Source of the DNA: Oscheius tipulae
Lineage: Eukaryota; Nematoda; Chromadorea; Rhabditida; Rhabditidae
NCBI GenBank assembly: GCA_037178975.1
Contig: JASJZH010000006.1
Coordinates: 6,448,001 to 6,512,000 of the forward strand
Direction of reading: 5' to 3'
DNA length: 64,000 bases
How positions within the stretch are numbered: position 1 is the stretch's first letter; every line of letters begins with the position of its first letter. Below are positions 52,417-64,000 of this stretch, in pieces. Below the pieces are notes generated by a model. That model was not told the origin of the DNA. It ran no database searches and worked only from the letters and a program-made list of their open reading frames with translations. Position numbers and translations under genes: made by a program.

Positions 52417-55396
52417 CTAATCTTCCGGAGCATACATCTTGATATGCAGACGTTGAAGAGCTTTAAAGCGGGCATCGGCTCTAAAAAGAAGACATAGAAA
52501 AGAAGAAAGTCATTGCTTACTTTTTCAAAGCATCAGAGTTCTTTTTCTTCTCCCTCTTCTTTCTGGAGGGCACGAGGTCGACTCCCTTGAGCGACATTAC
52601 TCCATTTCTCTGGAGCTCTTGGAGCTTAACAATCTTCTCCTTCAAATCAATGAATTCTGGAATCCAGCGGTTTCAAAACAAGTACAAAATATCCTTACTT
52701 TCCCATCTCGACTGGAAATGCCCAAATTCTTCTCTTGTGAGGGTCTGTTGCGATCTGGCCATGAATTTTTCTTCTTCGGTTCTGTCTTTCAGCACTTCAC
52801 TGCACGTTCTCCTCTCGAGTGTCATCGCCTTCATGAAGTCGATGAACTCCGTGATTTTGTCGTGCTCCGTAATGGCCGTCTTTCTTGCAGAGCGAATTTG
52901 GAGAGCACGATTGTATCTGAAAACACGGTTGGTTGCAAAGAAACGGGGTTATTTACCTGTAGATTCTGGCGAGCTTCGTTTCTTGTTCAAGATCAACCAT
53001 CGGATGCAAACCAGTGACAGGACCCAATTGCAACTCACTGATCATCGTTTCCGCATCGTTGAAAGACTCCTAAGCATTCATATTTCAAAAACCAAGAATT
53101 TAACGTACCACTTCGAATTCATTTCTTTCCGGGTTGTGAGTCAGCATGATTAGGTCGTCGTGACGGTATTTTGGACGATCAGGGCGTGGATTCCCTTCGT
53201 TTCGGAACAGAGCCAAGTATGGACTTTCATGTCTGAGGGCAACAACGTCATCCATGGTGATAACGTCAGAATACTGAAGCTGAAGGGTAAGAAAAAATAT
53301 CTCCTGACCTTCTCGAACTCTTTCTCTCTTTTTCGGGATTTGGTTGTTTCTCGCTTATGGAACGCTTCCAGCCTGCGCAACTTCTTCGACTTGACCACCT
53401 TCTTTTTCCTTCTCTGCTTCCTTGTCCGAATCACATTGCCATTTCTCTTTGGTTTGGGGAGAGAGATCTCTTCCTCCTCTTCCTCCTCATGTTCTTCAGG
53501 TTCCTCCTGAACATCATTTTGAAATGAAAAGGAGATAAATCTTACAGAGCTTTGCTTTTCGAAACTTCGTTTTTCAACGATGGAGTCGTCCATTTGCTCT
53601 TCCTGCTGGATCCTAGAGTCTATATCCATGTCGTCATAGCCTCCACGTTCCGGGGTCACATAAAGAGAATCAGAATCATTGTCGCATATTGATGCGGCAG
53701 GTGTGACAAAGTCGGAATCACGAGCGGAGTCGTAGCCCTTTGCATCGCAATTCTGGCTGCTTTCGTCTTGGTCATCCATAACATGGTCGTTTTTGCTATC
53801 TTTTTCTCTGGTATGGTATCCATTGAGTCCATTGGATCTGTGGTGTCCATTCAGCTGGCGAGGAGTCTCTTCATCCGAGTCGCTAGGTGAATGCGTACTT
53901 TCCTGACTCATGATTCTTCGACCGTTGGTTCTTGTGCGGAAGGGCGAATCGTCCAAAGCGACCGTAGTTTTCGCAACAATGTAACCTTCAGTTCTGCCAT
54001 CACCTTTGCCAATCTTAAACGTGCGATATTTGAAAATATTTTTTGAATGAATACTTTTTTCAAGATAATTTTCAATGGAGTAGGCGAAATTGATGGTGCA
54101 GTTGGTGGATGGGTATAACTTATCATGTCCTCAGCTTCCAATTGATTGATGGTTTCCAATGGATTGTTGCGGCTGCTTCTACGGGAAGAGATGTGGTTGC
54201 TCTGAAAACGCACAATATAGTTGAATAAATGGAAGTTGTACCGTTGACTGTCCATTACAGTTAGTGCCATTGACTTCCATTGCTTCAGGAGAAGCCGATG
54301 AAGAACTTGCAGTGTCACTTTGCTGCATACTACGCATCTTTAAGGTCCTGTCTCGCTGTGCTCTCCAAATTCTGTCTGTCTCCAGCATATCATCCACTTC
54401 TTCGCGCTCGAGTCTTTTGCGGAAGGCTTCTTCTCTTCGCTCCTGTTTCTCAAACTCGCGGTTCACCAAGAGAGGCTCCGGGAAGATCAGATCACCCTAA
54501 AAACAATATTTTAAATTGACGTTAAAAAATCTCACCCCGAAGAAATAGTCGTCTCTGAAGCAACCGAGCAATTCTCTTCCTTCAATATTGAAGTTATAGT
54601 TCATGTAATCGTGAGCGGCTTTACGGATCTTCTCTTCAAGTTTTGGATCACCCACACTCCATTTCGAGCACTTTTTCCATCTCATCGCGGCGAGATACAC
54701 TAAATATCCAATGTAATGGATAAAAAGGCCATTCACAGTTGTAGACCAGAGGATTTGTATGCTTCTTATCGTCTAGGAGCCTCTTCAGCGTTCCCATTCT
54801 CTTGTACTTGTGTCTATCTTTCATCCTGAAACAGCAGTTGTGAAAAGAATGCATAATGAAGGCTTACCAGAACCCTTCATTGAGAGCGAATTGACCGACC
54901 ACGCCTCTGATAAACTCCCTGTCAAAGTACTCCGAAAGCTCTTCTCTGGATCTCTTCGTTCTGTACTCTCCCTGTTCATCCGTCAAAGCATTCCTTAACG
55001 TGAATTTCAAAAACAACGGCTGAAAATGCTTACCAGTTTCCTAATTTTGCAGTATGAGCGGCATCAATTAACGAAGCTTCTTCCGAATGGCTCCACTGTC
55101 CTTTGAGCCTGTGCTTCGAAAGACCGTCTACAATTCTGTACGCGTGACCTCTCTCGTGATCACCCATCTCTGCTCCCATACGAAAACACTTAATTTTGAA
55201 AGCTACATAGAATCGATAAAAAAAATCCTACCGGAAGACAAATAAGGGCATCGCATTCATGACATTCGACGTAAATAACATCCTCCAATTCGCTCAAACA
55301 ATTGCAACAATCGTTTTTATCCACTGTGTCTTCGTCTGCAGCTGCTTCCATCTCGAAGAGGTATTCATCGTCGCTGTCAAGATCACTCTCGGTCAT
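52417..55396 (-). CDS. ada-2: ADA2 transcriptional adaptor (SAGA/ATAC-type HAT complex subunit)
   Basis: ADA2 proteins stimulate GCN5-type histone acetyltransferases on nucleosomes. The first exons are 55396-55232, 55188-55034, 54993-54868, 54825-54737, 54699-54536 and 54496-54242; the last ends at 52417. The ZZ zinc finger has CCNCLSELEDVIYVECHEC, DALICLPCF and HERGHAYRI. The SANT domain is QWSHSEEASLIDAAHTAKLG, then NWNALTDEQ, then SREELSEYFDREFI. Downstream, the ADA2 block NPERNEFEVE with FNDAETMISEL (YxPxRxDFExExDNDAE class) and a helical C-terminus (FKALQRLHIKMYAPED) confirm the family. Between SANT and this block lies an insert of some 250-350 residues, Ser/Asp/Glu-rich with a run of Glu and a basic patch (RTRKQRRKKKVVKSKK). 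The insert makes the protein roughly twice the usual ADA2 length. Confidence 0.91.
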
Positions 55397-57457
55397 CTAA
55401 TAAATAAATAATGATTTAGAGTAGGTGGTGAAACGAGAGGGAAGGAAACGGACATTAAAAGAACGCTTCTTTCGGTCAGTTTATAGTGCTGACCGCACAC
55501 GCGACGCAACCGCCACGCGCATATGGTCAGCGTTGCCTAGTTAAAAAGGATATCCAAAACGTACATTTCGAGATTAGTGCAATGAGAAAGTATAATAAAT
55601 ACCAAAGGAGCTGAAAAGAGGAGTAAAAACAGCATACTTGGGCAAGGATCATCATTTGAAAGTTTGAAAACTACAGTAGCACCCGGAACGCGTCCGAGCA
55701 CAAATAGATCTGCATTCTAGATACGCACCTGACGCCAAATAGATCTAACCGGATGGAATACAAATATGTCTGCGTGTGCAAAGAGACGAATTTTCCCAGG
55801 AACTGAAACATGACTTGCGGTTAGTCAATGTTTTGGAAAACTGTAAAAGTGAAGAGACGCAAATAGGTTATGATTCAAAATTATGAATACTTAGTGTTCT
55901 AGATAAAGTGAAGAATCAAGGCTTTTTTTATTGTTATAAAACTGAAAAAAGTAGTTTACTCAACTACAACGGAATCATCGCTTCAAATAAACGACTATGG
56001 TGACCGCAACGCCAATGTCATACTACGCAACGTAATATTCAAAGGTCTACCAAGTTCATAGACGCAGGCTATAATGAATGCTATGCTTTTTTTGAAAGCA
56101 AAATATGCTTGGCATAGTCCAAACTGGAGACACGGTATGCCTTGTAACTTCGCTTTGACAACGAGATTACTAGAGACGGAGAAAAAAGTTTTGGATACCA
56201 CTTTCAACAGAGGTCGACCCATTTAGATCTTTTACGACACATTTTACTTATCAAACTACGGTTTCCAACGCAAGCAGCACAGCCGGTAGTACGTCCATTT
56301 CGGATCCTATAGAAGATTTTGTTCAGTTCTGCGTGAAGAACCTTCCCCGGGTTAAAATTTCAAAGCAACACTTCTGTCGTCGCCATTGGTACCATTTGGC
56401 GACTCGCAGTTTGCAGCTAACGGTCGGATAGTGATTTGTTAGTTGGACCATATGGTGAGTTGCTTTGTGCGCGGAAGTCTTCAGCCCATAGCTTCAGGAC
56501 TTTTTCAGCTGCAGATGCGCAGTTCCGGTGTAGCCAGATGTCTCAACTGTTATTTGTTATTATTAAACTGTCGTTTACGGCATATGTGCATTTCGCAGCT
56601 CATTTGACCATCATCTGTAGTATACACGACGTAAGCCATTCGGATGCTAATAGCTCTTCGATTTGTTTACTTGATCCCGATCGGAAATTGGAGATGCCAG
56701 GCCGTAAGATATCCGTGCTCGTCGACCTTCTTCTGACCATTTTGCCCTTACACTGGTCAGCTGCGATTCTTTGGATACACGGGCGTTGACCATTTCCAAA
56801 CTTTTCGACGGCTGTCTCGGGACAAAATGATCTCAGGGTCACCTCTACACAGCGAATCGCCGCAATTATCTTTTCTCTTATTATGTTATCATTGACTCAA
56901 ACACCCAGAACGGAGAAGTTAAAGAACTGCACGGCAAGTATAGGGAATAAGAGAGAAGAGTTTTTCATAAAAGTGACAACACTAATTAACTTGGAACAAT
57001 ATGGTTGACTTCTCTAATTAGGAGAGTCTGTCGCGCCATGCGCGCACACGGAACGACAGGTTTCGTCTCCACATTCTTTTGCTACCTACCGCCCTGGAAT
57101 ATTGATCACTTTTATCAGTTAGAAATACGAACCTTTTTTTTGAAGAAACACTTTCGCGCAGCTGGGTCTTATCTGATTCTATTGACTGATTTGTTTGGTG
57201 ATTTAGTGACTCGCGCGACCAGTCAATTAAAACCTTTCCCAAAGTTCGCAATACCTAGTTTCTCGAAAAGCTTTCTGTCCGTTATTGGAACAGACTTTTT
57301 GCTTTCTGCCCGATGTACATCTTCGAGTCGTTTCTCGTCGTATTTCGCTCATAAAAAGGTACGCAGACTGAACTGCTGCCCTTTGACCATATACTATCTG
57401 CCCTCCTTATTGATACTCTTCTATTTTCCAGTACTCGAATGCGATAGCATAAGACTG
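55397..57457. other. Divergent intergenic region
   Basis: Upstream region of ADA2 (-) and the FGF receptor (+). Two longer open frames (56436-56789 and 57005-57547, plus) show no domain. The second only runs open into exon 1 of the receptor. An acceptor (ttttccag) at 57423-57430 just before the receptor start suggests a 5' UTR intron or trans-splicing. Confidence 0.5.
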
Positions 57458-60400
57458 ATGTTACTGCCTCTGCTACTCTTTCTCCCTTCTTTTCCTGCCC
57501 AAACTACTCATCCGCCTCAAAACTACAGGGGTAAGTTGTACGAATAGACCCGCGACAAAACTGACCTGCATGTGTACCGCCGAAAGGTATCAATCTCTCT
57601 TTGAACGGTGCATATATTGCTGACATTGGTTTTTGTTTGAGATTACTGTCGTGTCCATTCGAACTGCTATTTTCAGTTGGAGTTCCACGGTTCAGGAGCT
57701 TCGAGAAGTCAACTCATGAGGTGTACCTAGGAGACAAGGTGAGGATCAACTTCTTTGCTGGGGATCATTTTTGAACAATACTGAAGCCGGAAAGGAAAAT
57801 AAATTTTGCATCAATGTAGACAGCGATCTTTAAGTTAGAAATAAGTGAATTACTTAGCAGTGTAAAAATCCTTGTTTGTTAGCTGTTCCCGGAAGAGCTA
57901 TAACTATGATAATGCTTTTTGCATTGAACCGTTTAATAAAGATAGTTTAGGTACGGCTGAGCTGTTCGGCAGTAGCTACTCCAAAACCGACCGCCTACTG
58001 GTTCAGAAATGGAGAGCCATTGGATGAGAACACTTTCAAAAACAGTCGTTTCAAAGAGAATAAAAATGACATGATGTTGGAGATTAAAAAAGTGGAGGTG
58101 TCAGATCAAGTAAGCTTAATTATTAGAGGTCACAAAATCTTGTTTAGGGCCTGTGGTCCTGCAAAGTCAGCAACAACATCGGCTCCATCAGTAGAAACTT
58201 CACTGTTGAGATCATAGGTGAGTCTAGATAGGTGATGTTGGGCATGTTGCAAGGTTTTATAGATTTCTGTGACTATTTTCTTAACTATGGCATGCCTCAA
58301 AGCTCGATTCCCCTGGAATGTGTGTGTTTGTGGCGGCACCAACGTTTTCTTCGCCCGGATCTAGATTTCTCCATCGCTACAGCAGAGAACTGCTCTAAGT
58401 ACAGGGAGAGTATTAGCCGACAGCAGAAAAGACCTCTGGTCAAGTTTCCATGCTACAGTCCTCCCTGTGATGAGTATGGCCGACCTCTGCATCAGCCTCG
58501 ACAGCAGCAACCCAAAACGCATGAGCATGTGACCAATATAAATGGTGAGGGCTTATATTTTTTCTTTGCAGATCCAGTGAAACTCCTTGATCTGATAGCT
58601 GACCAGCATGGGGCAGACATCAGTCACCTGTTGCCAGATCTTGTTCCATTTGATCAATTGTGGAAAATCAGAAAGATGTTGACAAATTGGAAGCGACTAA
58701 GCCCCCAGCTGAAGCAAGAAAAAGCTCACGTTGTGGTAAAAATGCATCAAGAGTATAGGGAACAAAAAGAGATTGGTGGGATTTGCAATTTCTATCACTT
58801 CTGACCTAATAAATGCCTTGCAGACGAAGCTTTACAAGAAGAGCATGACGACGGTTTGGATGTTTTGGAACCGGCTCCAGGCAAGACTCCCTCACAGGAA
58901 CAGTACAACACCTACTTTTCCAATTTCTCCACTGCTACCGAGGTCGAACAAGCTGTTTTAACTCCAGCTCCTGAAGGTAGTATCAAATCACATCGCATAA
59001 TAACCGTTTTCAGAACGGCCCGCTTTTAAGCGGGGTGACGAGCACGACAAATCGATAGCATCACCAGCAGGTCGTACCATCAGACTTGGCTGTAAGACTT
59101 CCGGATATCCAGAGCCGAAAATTGCTTGGCACAAGAATGGAGCTCTTGTCCTTCACGAGAGTCCCAGAAACTCTGGCTCCGACTACAAGATCCGAAAATG
59201 GACGCTGGAAATGGAAGACACGACAGAAGGTGATTCTGGAATTTACATGTGCGAGGTAAAATCATGGTAATCGAGTCAAATGTGCTGTTTTAGGTTTGGA
59301 ACAAGCACGGGTCAGTCATCAAAAACTTTAACGTCACTATCGTCAACAGGATGAGATCGCCTCCTTTCATCGTTCCCAACATTCTCAAGAATCAAGAAGT
59401 GACGATTTACTTCATTCTCACCTGATTCCTTAGGTCATTGTAAATCAAACAGTTTCCTTCCAATGCAAAGTGATCTCCGACCTGATTCCTCACATCATGT
59501 GGGTGAAGATTGACAAGAGCGAGAACGGCAAGATGTATTACTACAACGATACGGCCAAAGAGAAGATGTTTAAGTACACGGAAATGGATACTCTTCCAGT
59601 AACCTTGCCTTATAGTAATAGTTTTTGTTTTTAGCATGCTAGAATCATCAAGAGCAAAGACGAGTCGACTCTGATCATCGACAGCGTGAAGACGACCGAT
59701 CAAGGAGTGTACGCCTGCATCACTGGAAATAGTCTTGGAACAGTATGTTTTCTCATTTCCCAATTAGATGTATAAATTTAGAGTATTGCTCACGCAAATC
59801 TGACGGTTTCTGACTTTATCGTCATGGAAATTCCTACTGGAGACGTCGAACCAGAGTACTCTGGCTTTCATATCTGTAAGGCATGTCTCATTCTGTATAT
59901 ATTCCTTTGTAGTCCTAGTCTGTCTGATCGCTATCATGCTGACGATCATTCTCTCCGTCGGTATTTCTTACTTCACATGCGTTAAATACCTGAGACGAAA
60001 AAGGCGGGAAGATCGCGCTGCTTTACTCACCAAACGGAAGAAGATTGTTGTTCACAAGAAGCAACGAGAAGACGATGCATGGTCCGATTTGCCTTCTTCA
60101 TACAAAATAACGGTAGTCTCTTTCATGTTTTGAGAGAAACGTAGGATGCTCAGATCGAAGCCGGCTCCTCAATCGTGAAGAAAGGTAGACGTCCTCGGCT
60201 GAGTTCTGACATGACCCTGCTCGACGACTATGAGGTCGACACTGATCCCAGATGGGAAATCGACCGAAAGAGGTGAATATTGAAAAGATTTTACAACGGT
60301 TTTGCAGACTTGAGATTCAAGAAGAAATTGGATCCGGAGCGTTTGGAGAAGTATTTAAAGCCCAACTTCACCCCGACAGGAAATCGAAGGACCGAGACGT

Positions 60401-62552
60401 AAGCCAGCTCAGTTTTTTTTCTTCAGTTCTCCATTTCAGGTCATTCCCGTGGCTGTCAAGAAGGTGAAACCGTGTGCCACAGAGCGAGATCTTGTTGCTC
60501 TCGTTGGTGAGATGGAAATGTTCAAGGTTTATCGTAATAATTATCTTTGCATTTGGAAAACTTAGACGATTGGGATGCATGACAACGTCCTCCGTCTTGT
60601 CGGCTGTTGTACCGGCGTCGGACCGCTTTACGTTGTTCTTGAGCTTTGTGAACATGGAAATCTTCGGTAGGTTTAGCCAAACTGACGTTCACGTTTTTTT
60701 CTTTAGTGATTTCCTTCGAGCTCATCGTCCCAAAGAGGACAAACAATCAGGGCACAGAAGTGAGAATGGTCCAATTGACTACCTGGCTCCAAGAAAATCC
60801 AGCACTACACAGGTAAACACTAAATGATTGTTACAGAATCAGTATTTAGGTTCTAATCGAAAACTTGACCCAAAGACATCTCGTCGAATTCGCTTGGCAA
60901 GTCGCCAAGGGGATGTCGTACATGGCTAGCAAAAAGGCAAATTTTTTTTGTTTTTCAATCAAGATGGCTCAGATTGTGCATCGTGATTTGGCGGCTAGAA
61001 ATGTACTTGTGGCCAGGAACTTTGTCATGAAGATTTCCGACTTTGGACTGTCTCGTGATGTTCACTATCGGGATTACTACAGGTATACTCTGATCTTTAA
61101 ATCTCATCTCAAATGAACGCCGTTAGCGCCCTACACTTTTAAAGAGACCCACTCGTAAATTGCTTTCTTTTGCAGAAAGCGCGGAAGGGAACGAATCCCG
61201 TACAAGTGGATGGCCATTGAATCTCTGGACGAGAATCAAATTTCGACAATCGAAAGTGATGTGTAAGTCGATTAAAAGGTCATCTATGAAACAGGGTTCA
61301 GGTGGTCTTTTGGTATTCTTCTGTGGGAGATAATGACCCTTGGAGGAACTCCCTACCCGACAATAGCAATGCAGCAACTTTACAACTGCTTGAAAGCTGG
61401 ATACAGGTTCGTTTTTTTCAAATTGTGGATAAACAAAACACAGAATGGAAGCTCCTCACAACTGTCCGGAGGAAATCTACCGTCTGATGACTGCCTGTTG
61501 GCAAGAAAGGAGAGAGAAGCGACCTTCTTTCAACATGATCGTCGACTTTTTGGAATGGATGCTCAGTGATGGTGAAACTTCTGACATTGATGTGGGTGGA
61601 ACGCAAACTTTTTTACGCACTTCTTTCAAGGACTACTCTCCACGTTCTGGGGGAAGTTCAGACGAAAGAGATGTTGACGATGACACGCCCCAGTCGGAAG
61701 AAGAACAGTCTTCAAACAAGCGACGTCATCGACCTCTCTCTGCTCCAGTTAACCTACCATCAGACGTGAGATTTGTCACCTATATCTTATATATTTCTAT
61801 ATATTTCAGCCACAACATGATATTTGTGATGAAGAGGACTTGGATGAATTGCCCGAAGAGGACGCGCCAACTCTGTTGGAAACGGATACTTTGCTTCCTT
61901 CGAGTGCGCCAAAGTATCATCAGTATTCCATTCCTCACAAGCTATTCAGACAGCATACAGGTAGGTGAAACTAACCTAGAGTTCAATAATGCCTTCAGAT
62001 CCAACATCAGAAACAAAAGACCCTACCTATCTGGAACAACGTCACATCAGCTCAATAGTGGCTCCTTCGGTAGACTCTGCCATTGGATCTCCAGCATGGC
62101 ATTTGATGGACTCGCAATATTCCATTCCAACAGGTAACACATTTTTATAATTAGAAAAGTAAACACTATTTCAGACCAAGGAAAACCAGCACATTTCTAT
62201 GTGAACGTAGGAACAATTGATACGACACCCAGAACCAAGTTTCCTTTCCCGCCGAACATGACAAGGTAGTGTTTTTCGTACAAGGAACAGTATTTGCTCA
62301 GGATTTCACAAAACTCCTTGGCGGACAACGTGTCTCATTTTTTCTTCAACGGAAAAACAAACCCAGCCTACCTGCCCTCTCCAAACTTCATTCTGGAACG
62401 AGAAGATTTGGTAAGAAGGTGAGAATGACCCCCAATATCCGGTAAAAGCTTTTTGTGGCAGACAATCGGAGGAGTCGTCCACATCCTCGGGTCGAGGCAA
62501 ATCCACCGAGAGCGAGGACAAAATTGTTCCTCTGTCGGATTACAGCTCGTAA
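57458..62552 (+). CDS. egl-15: FGF receptor tyrosine kinase (EGL-15 type)
   Basis: Receptor for FGF ligands with heparan sulfate as co-factor. Twenty-eight in-phase exons (57458-57530 to 62462-62552) encode about 1241 residues. In order there are: signal peptide ([14 protein letters not shown]); Ig1 ([13 protein letters not shown] to [10 protein letters not shown]); an EGL-15-type insert of about 210 residues beginning [10 protein letters not shown]; Ig2 ([17 protein letters not shown] to YMCEVWNKHG); Ig3 ([10 protein letters not shown] to [12 protein letters not shown]); one membrane span ([20 protein letters not shown]); and a split-type kinase with [40 protein letters not shown] (paired activation tyrosines) and [16 protein letters not shown]. 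The long tail contains FYVNV, a pYxN-type GRB2/SEM-5 site, and ends LSDYSS. One intron (60937-60972) uses a GC donor. Confidence 0.97.
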
Positions 62553-64000
62553 GCCGATCCCAGGAAACTAGAAAATTGTCGCTTTTAGAATAACAGACTC
62601 TCACTTGCCCCTTCGGCGACTTGGCGACCGGAAAAAGTCCGATAACGAGCAGCGGAGAGATGCGGTCGGGAACCTTGTTCAGAAACTGTCGGGCAACATC
62701 TAATTGCGTTCATTTCAACAAAAATGAAGTGGCCACAACGGATGACACTTTTGCACTTTTTGAACAGATCCTCAACTCTGGAATGCATATACTACTAATT
62801 GGTCTCACACTCACACGCACACTGTATATTTGTGGGTTAACAGTTTAATCCTCACAGCAGAATGAACATTTCAGTGTTCGAAGTTTCCGATAGTTTAAAG
62901 ATCTATTATTCATGCTAGGAAAGACAAAGAGAGATCGCGGGGTTCATGTTCCGAAACTGGAAAAGCCGAGTTTCCTTCGTAGGTCAGCGGTTGCAAATAG
63001 AGATTAGACTCTTTACAGAACGTGTTAACTAGGTCTGGTTAAGACTTTTTTGCTAAAAAAAAATTCAGCAGATGTTTTGCATGAAAATTAGTCAGCATGG
63101 ACAAGACTGCACGTTGATAATCAGGAATCTTTTCAAGGGTGTGAACAGATAAATTTACAAACGAGAAGTGCTCTTAGTAAACGTTATTCAGTACATCATG
63201 GAACATAGAAGGTTTTTGAAAGTTTCGTTTCAGCACAAGTTGATAGCTACGTAGTGAGGACTATGCAAACTTTTGACGTCTTTTACTATGCTGTCGCTCA
63301 CTTCCAAAAAGTCCTCCTACTTTCTATTTCCTATGCCAAACGGTAGCTGCAAAAAGTGACATCTATCCACAGACCATTTACCCGCTAAAATCTACGTCAC
63401 GGCTGCGAAGATTCTAACGTTCTTTATTCCCGAACTCGTCCTTTCGACATATAAAGAGAGGCGAGTGTCCGCTGAAACACTTTTAGAATCTGAAAGCCTT
63501 CTGACCATAAAAACAGGAAGATCGAAACAGAAGCAGAAGAGATTATCAAAGATAAAATGCGCCTAGATGGAAGATCCGCATAGTCTTAGTGATCTTTATT
63601 CAATTGTCGCTGATAAAATAGCAGCCAAAACACACCTCAGTTTTCTCCGAAGAAAAGATCTTGTTCTCTTCGTGTCACCTTCAAGTCCAAGAATTGAGTG
63701 TTGCATTGAGATTGATCAAACGGACACATGCATAAAAACGTTTCGGCACTTAAATGAAGAAGTTTATAGATACGCTTATATTTCGAGATAAACTCCTATG
63801 TGGCAGGTCTTTTATTCCTGGTAGGGCTTTTCACAAAAGAAGTGTTATGATATCTCACGTTTATCCTTGCTCCTAGTCTTCTATCATCTGTTTCAAAATC
63901 AGAGAAACGTAACACTACAGAACGCTCAACCAGGCAAAGACGGATTTAGTTGACAACTAGTAGTTATATTTGTATGGGTCAGAAAGGATGATACGCTATG
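62553..64000. other. Receptor 3' flank
   Basis: 3' UTR of the FGF receptor and spacer. A 74-codon plus-strand frame at 63567-63791, starting directly behind a cctag acceptor-like site (MEDPHSLSDLYSIVADK), could be a first exon of another gene but matches nothing known to me. Otherwise nothing is seen. Confidence 0.45.

Noticed and set aside
52587-53153. 188-codon plus-strand frame
   Set aside because: It is the antisense shadow of the ADA2 C-terminal exons, which carry the conserved NDAE block on the minus strand.
56436-56789. 117-codon plus-strand frame between ADA2 and the FGF receptor
   Set aside because: A frame on the other strand is open over nearly the same stretch, composition is intergenic, and no domain or splice context supports it.
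57005-57547. 180-codon plus-strand frame upstream of the FGF receptor
   Set aside because: Its last part only overlaps the receptor's signal-peptide exon; the upstream portion has no domain and crosses an obvious acceptor (ttttccag at 57430). It is 5' flank or 5' UTR.

Overview
This is eukaryotic nuclear DNA from a nematode. Every recognisable protein is split by GT-AG introns of mostly 36-50 nt. Several start codons sit directly behind a 3' splice acceptor, as expected for spliced-leader trans-splicing. The gene families are nematode neurobiology and signalling genes: synaptogyrin, a DEG/ENaC channel, SAD-1 kinase, an EGL-15-type FGF receptor and an MSP-domain protein. There is no sign of bacterial, viral or transposon content. 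The species cannot be named from the sequence. From memory, the C. elegans relatives of several of these genes (sng-1, tre-4, sad-1, cka-2, hst-3.2, egl-15) are X-linked, so the window may come from the X-type linkage group; this was not checked.

Layout, left to right. 1-2.9 kb: no firm gene. 2.95-3.97 kb (+): synaptogyrin. 4.38-6.77 kb (-): compact DEG/ENaC channel subunit. 8.2-9.4 kb (+): tetraspanin. 9.8-12.0 kb (-): RNFT-type multispan membrane RING protein. 12.5-13.75 kb (-): second tetraspanin. 14.1-17.8 kb (-): two-DM13-domain secreted protein whose 2.6-kb intron contains a complete membrane-anchored trehalase on the opposite strand (14.8-17.2 kb, +). 18.7-20.8 kb (+): SLC17-family transporter. 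21.5-26.3 kb (+): SAD-1/BRSK kinase. 26.6-27.35 kb (-): GPI-anchored Ly6-type protein, tail-to-tail with SAD-1.

30.0-33.1 kb (+): C2H2 zinc-finger protein with a C-terminal coiled coil. A 185-bp copy of one of its introns plus most of the next exon lies 1.16 kb downstream. 35.8-37.4 kb (-): choline kinase. 38.85-42.8 kb (-): heparan sulfate 3-O-sulfotransferase. 45.7-46.4 kb (-): MSP-domain protein. 48.7-49.6 kb (+): unrecognised 232-aa protein. 50.0-50.6 kb (-): small basic protein. 52.4-55.4 kb (-): ADA2 coactivator subunit with a long acidic insert. 57.5-62.55 kb (+): 28-exon FGF receptor kinase of EGL-15 type. The remainder is intergenic, with a few weak candidate exons.

Functional links: synaptogyrin, the SLC17 transporter and SAD-1 all have relatives acting at synapses or synaptic vesicles, and FGF receptors need heparan sulfate, which the sulfotransferase modifies. 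These are ordinary neighbourhoods of eukaryotic genes, not operons of one pathway. The most unusual items are the nested trehalase, which interrupts a DM13 domain-coding unit and has itself lost two normally conserved substrate-binding arginines, and the partial exon duplication behind the zinc-finger gene. Exon coordinates were derived by hand from splice sites and phase; a few junctions are flagged as uncertain.
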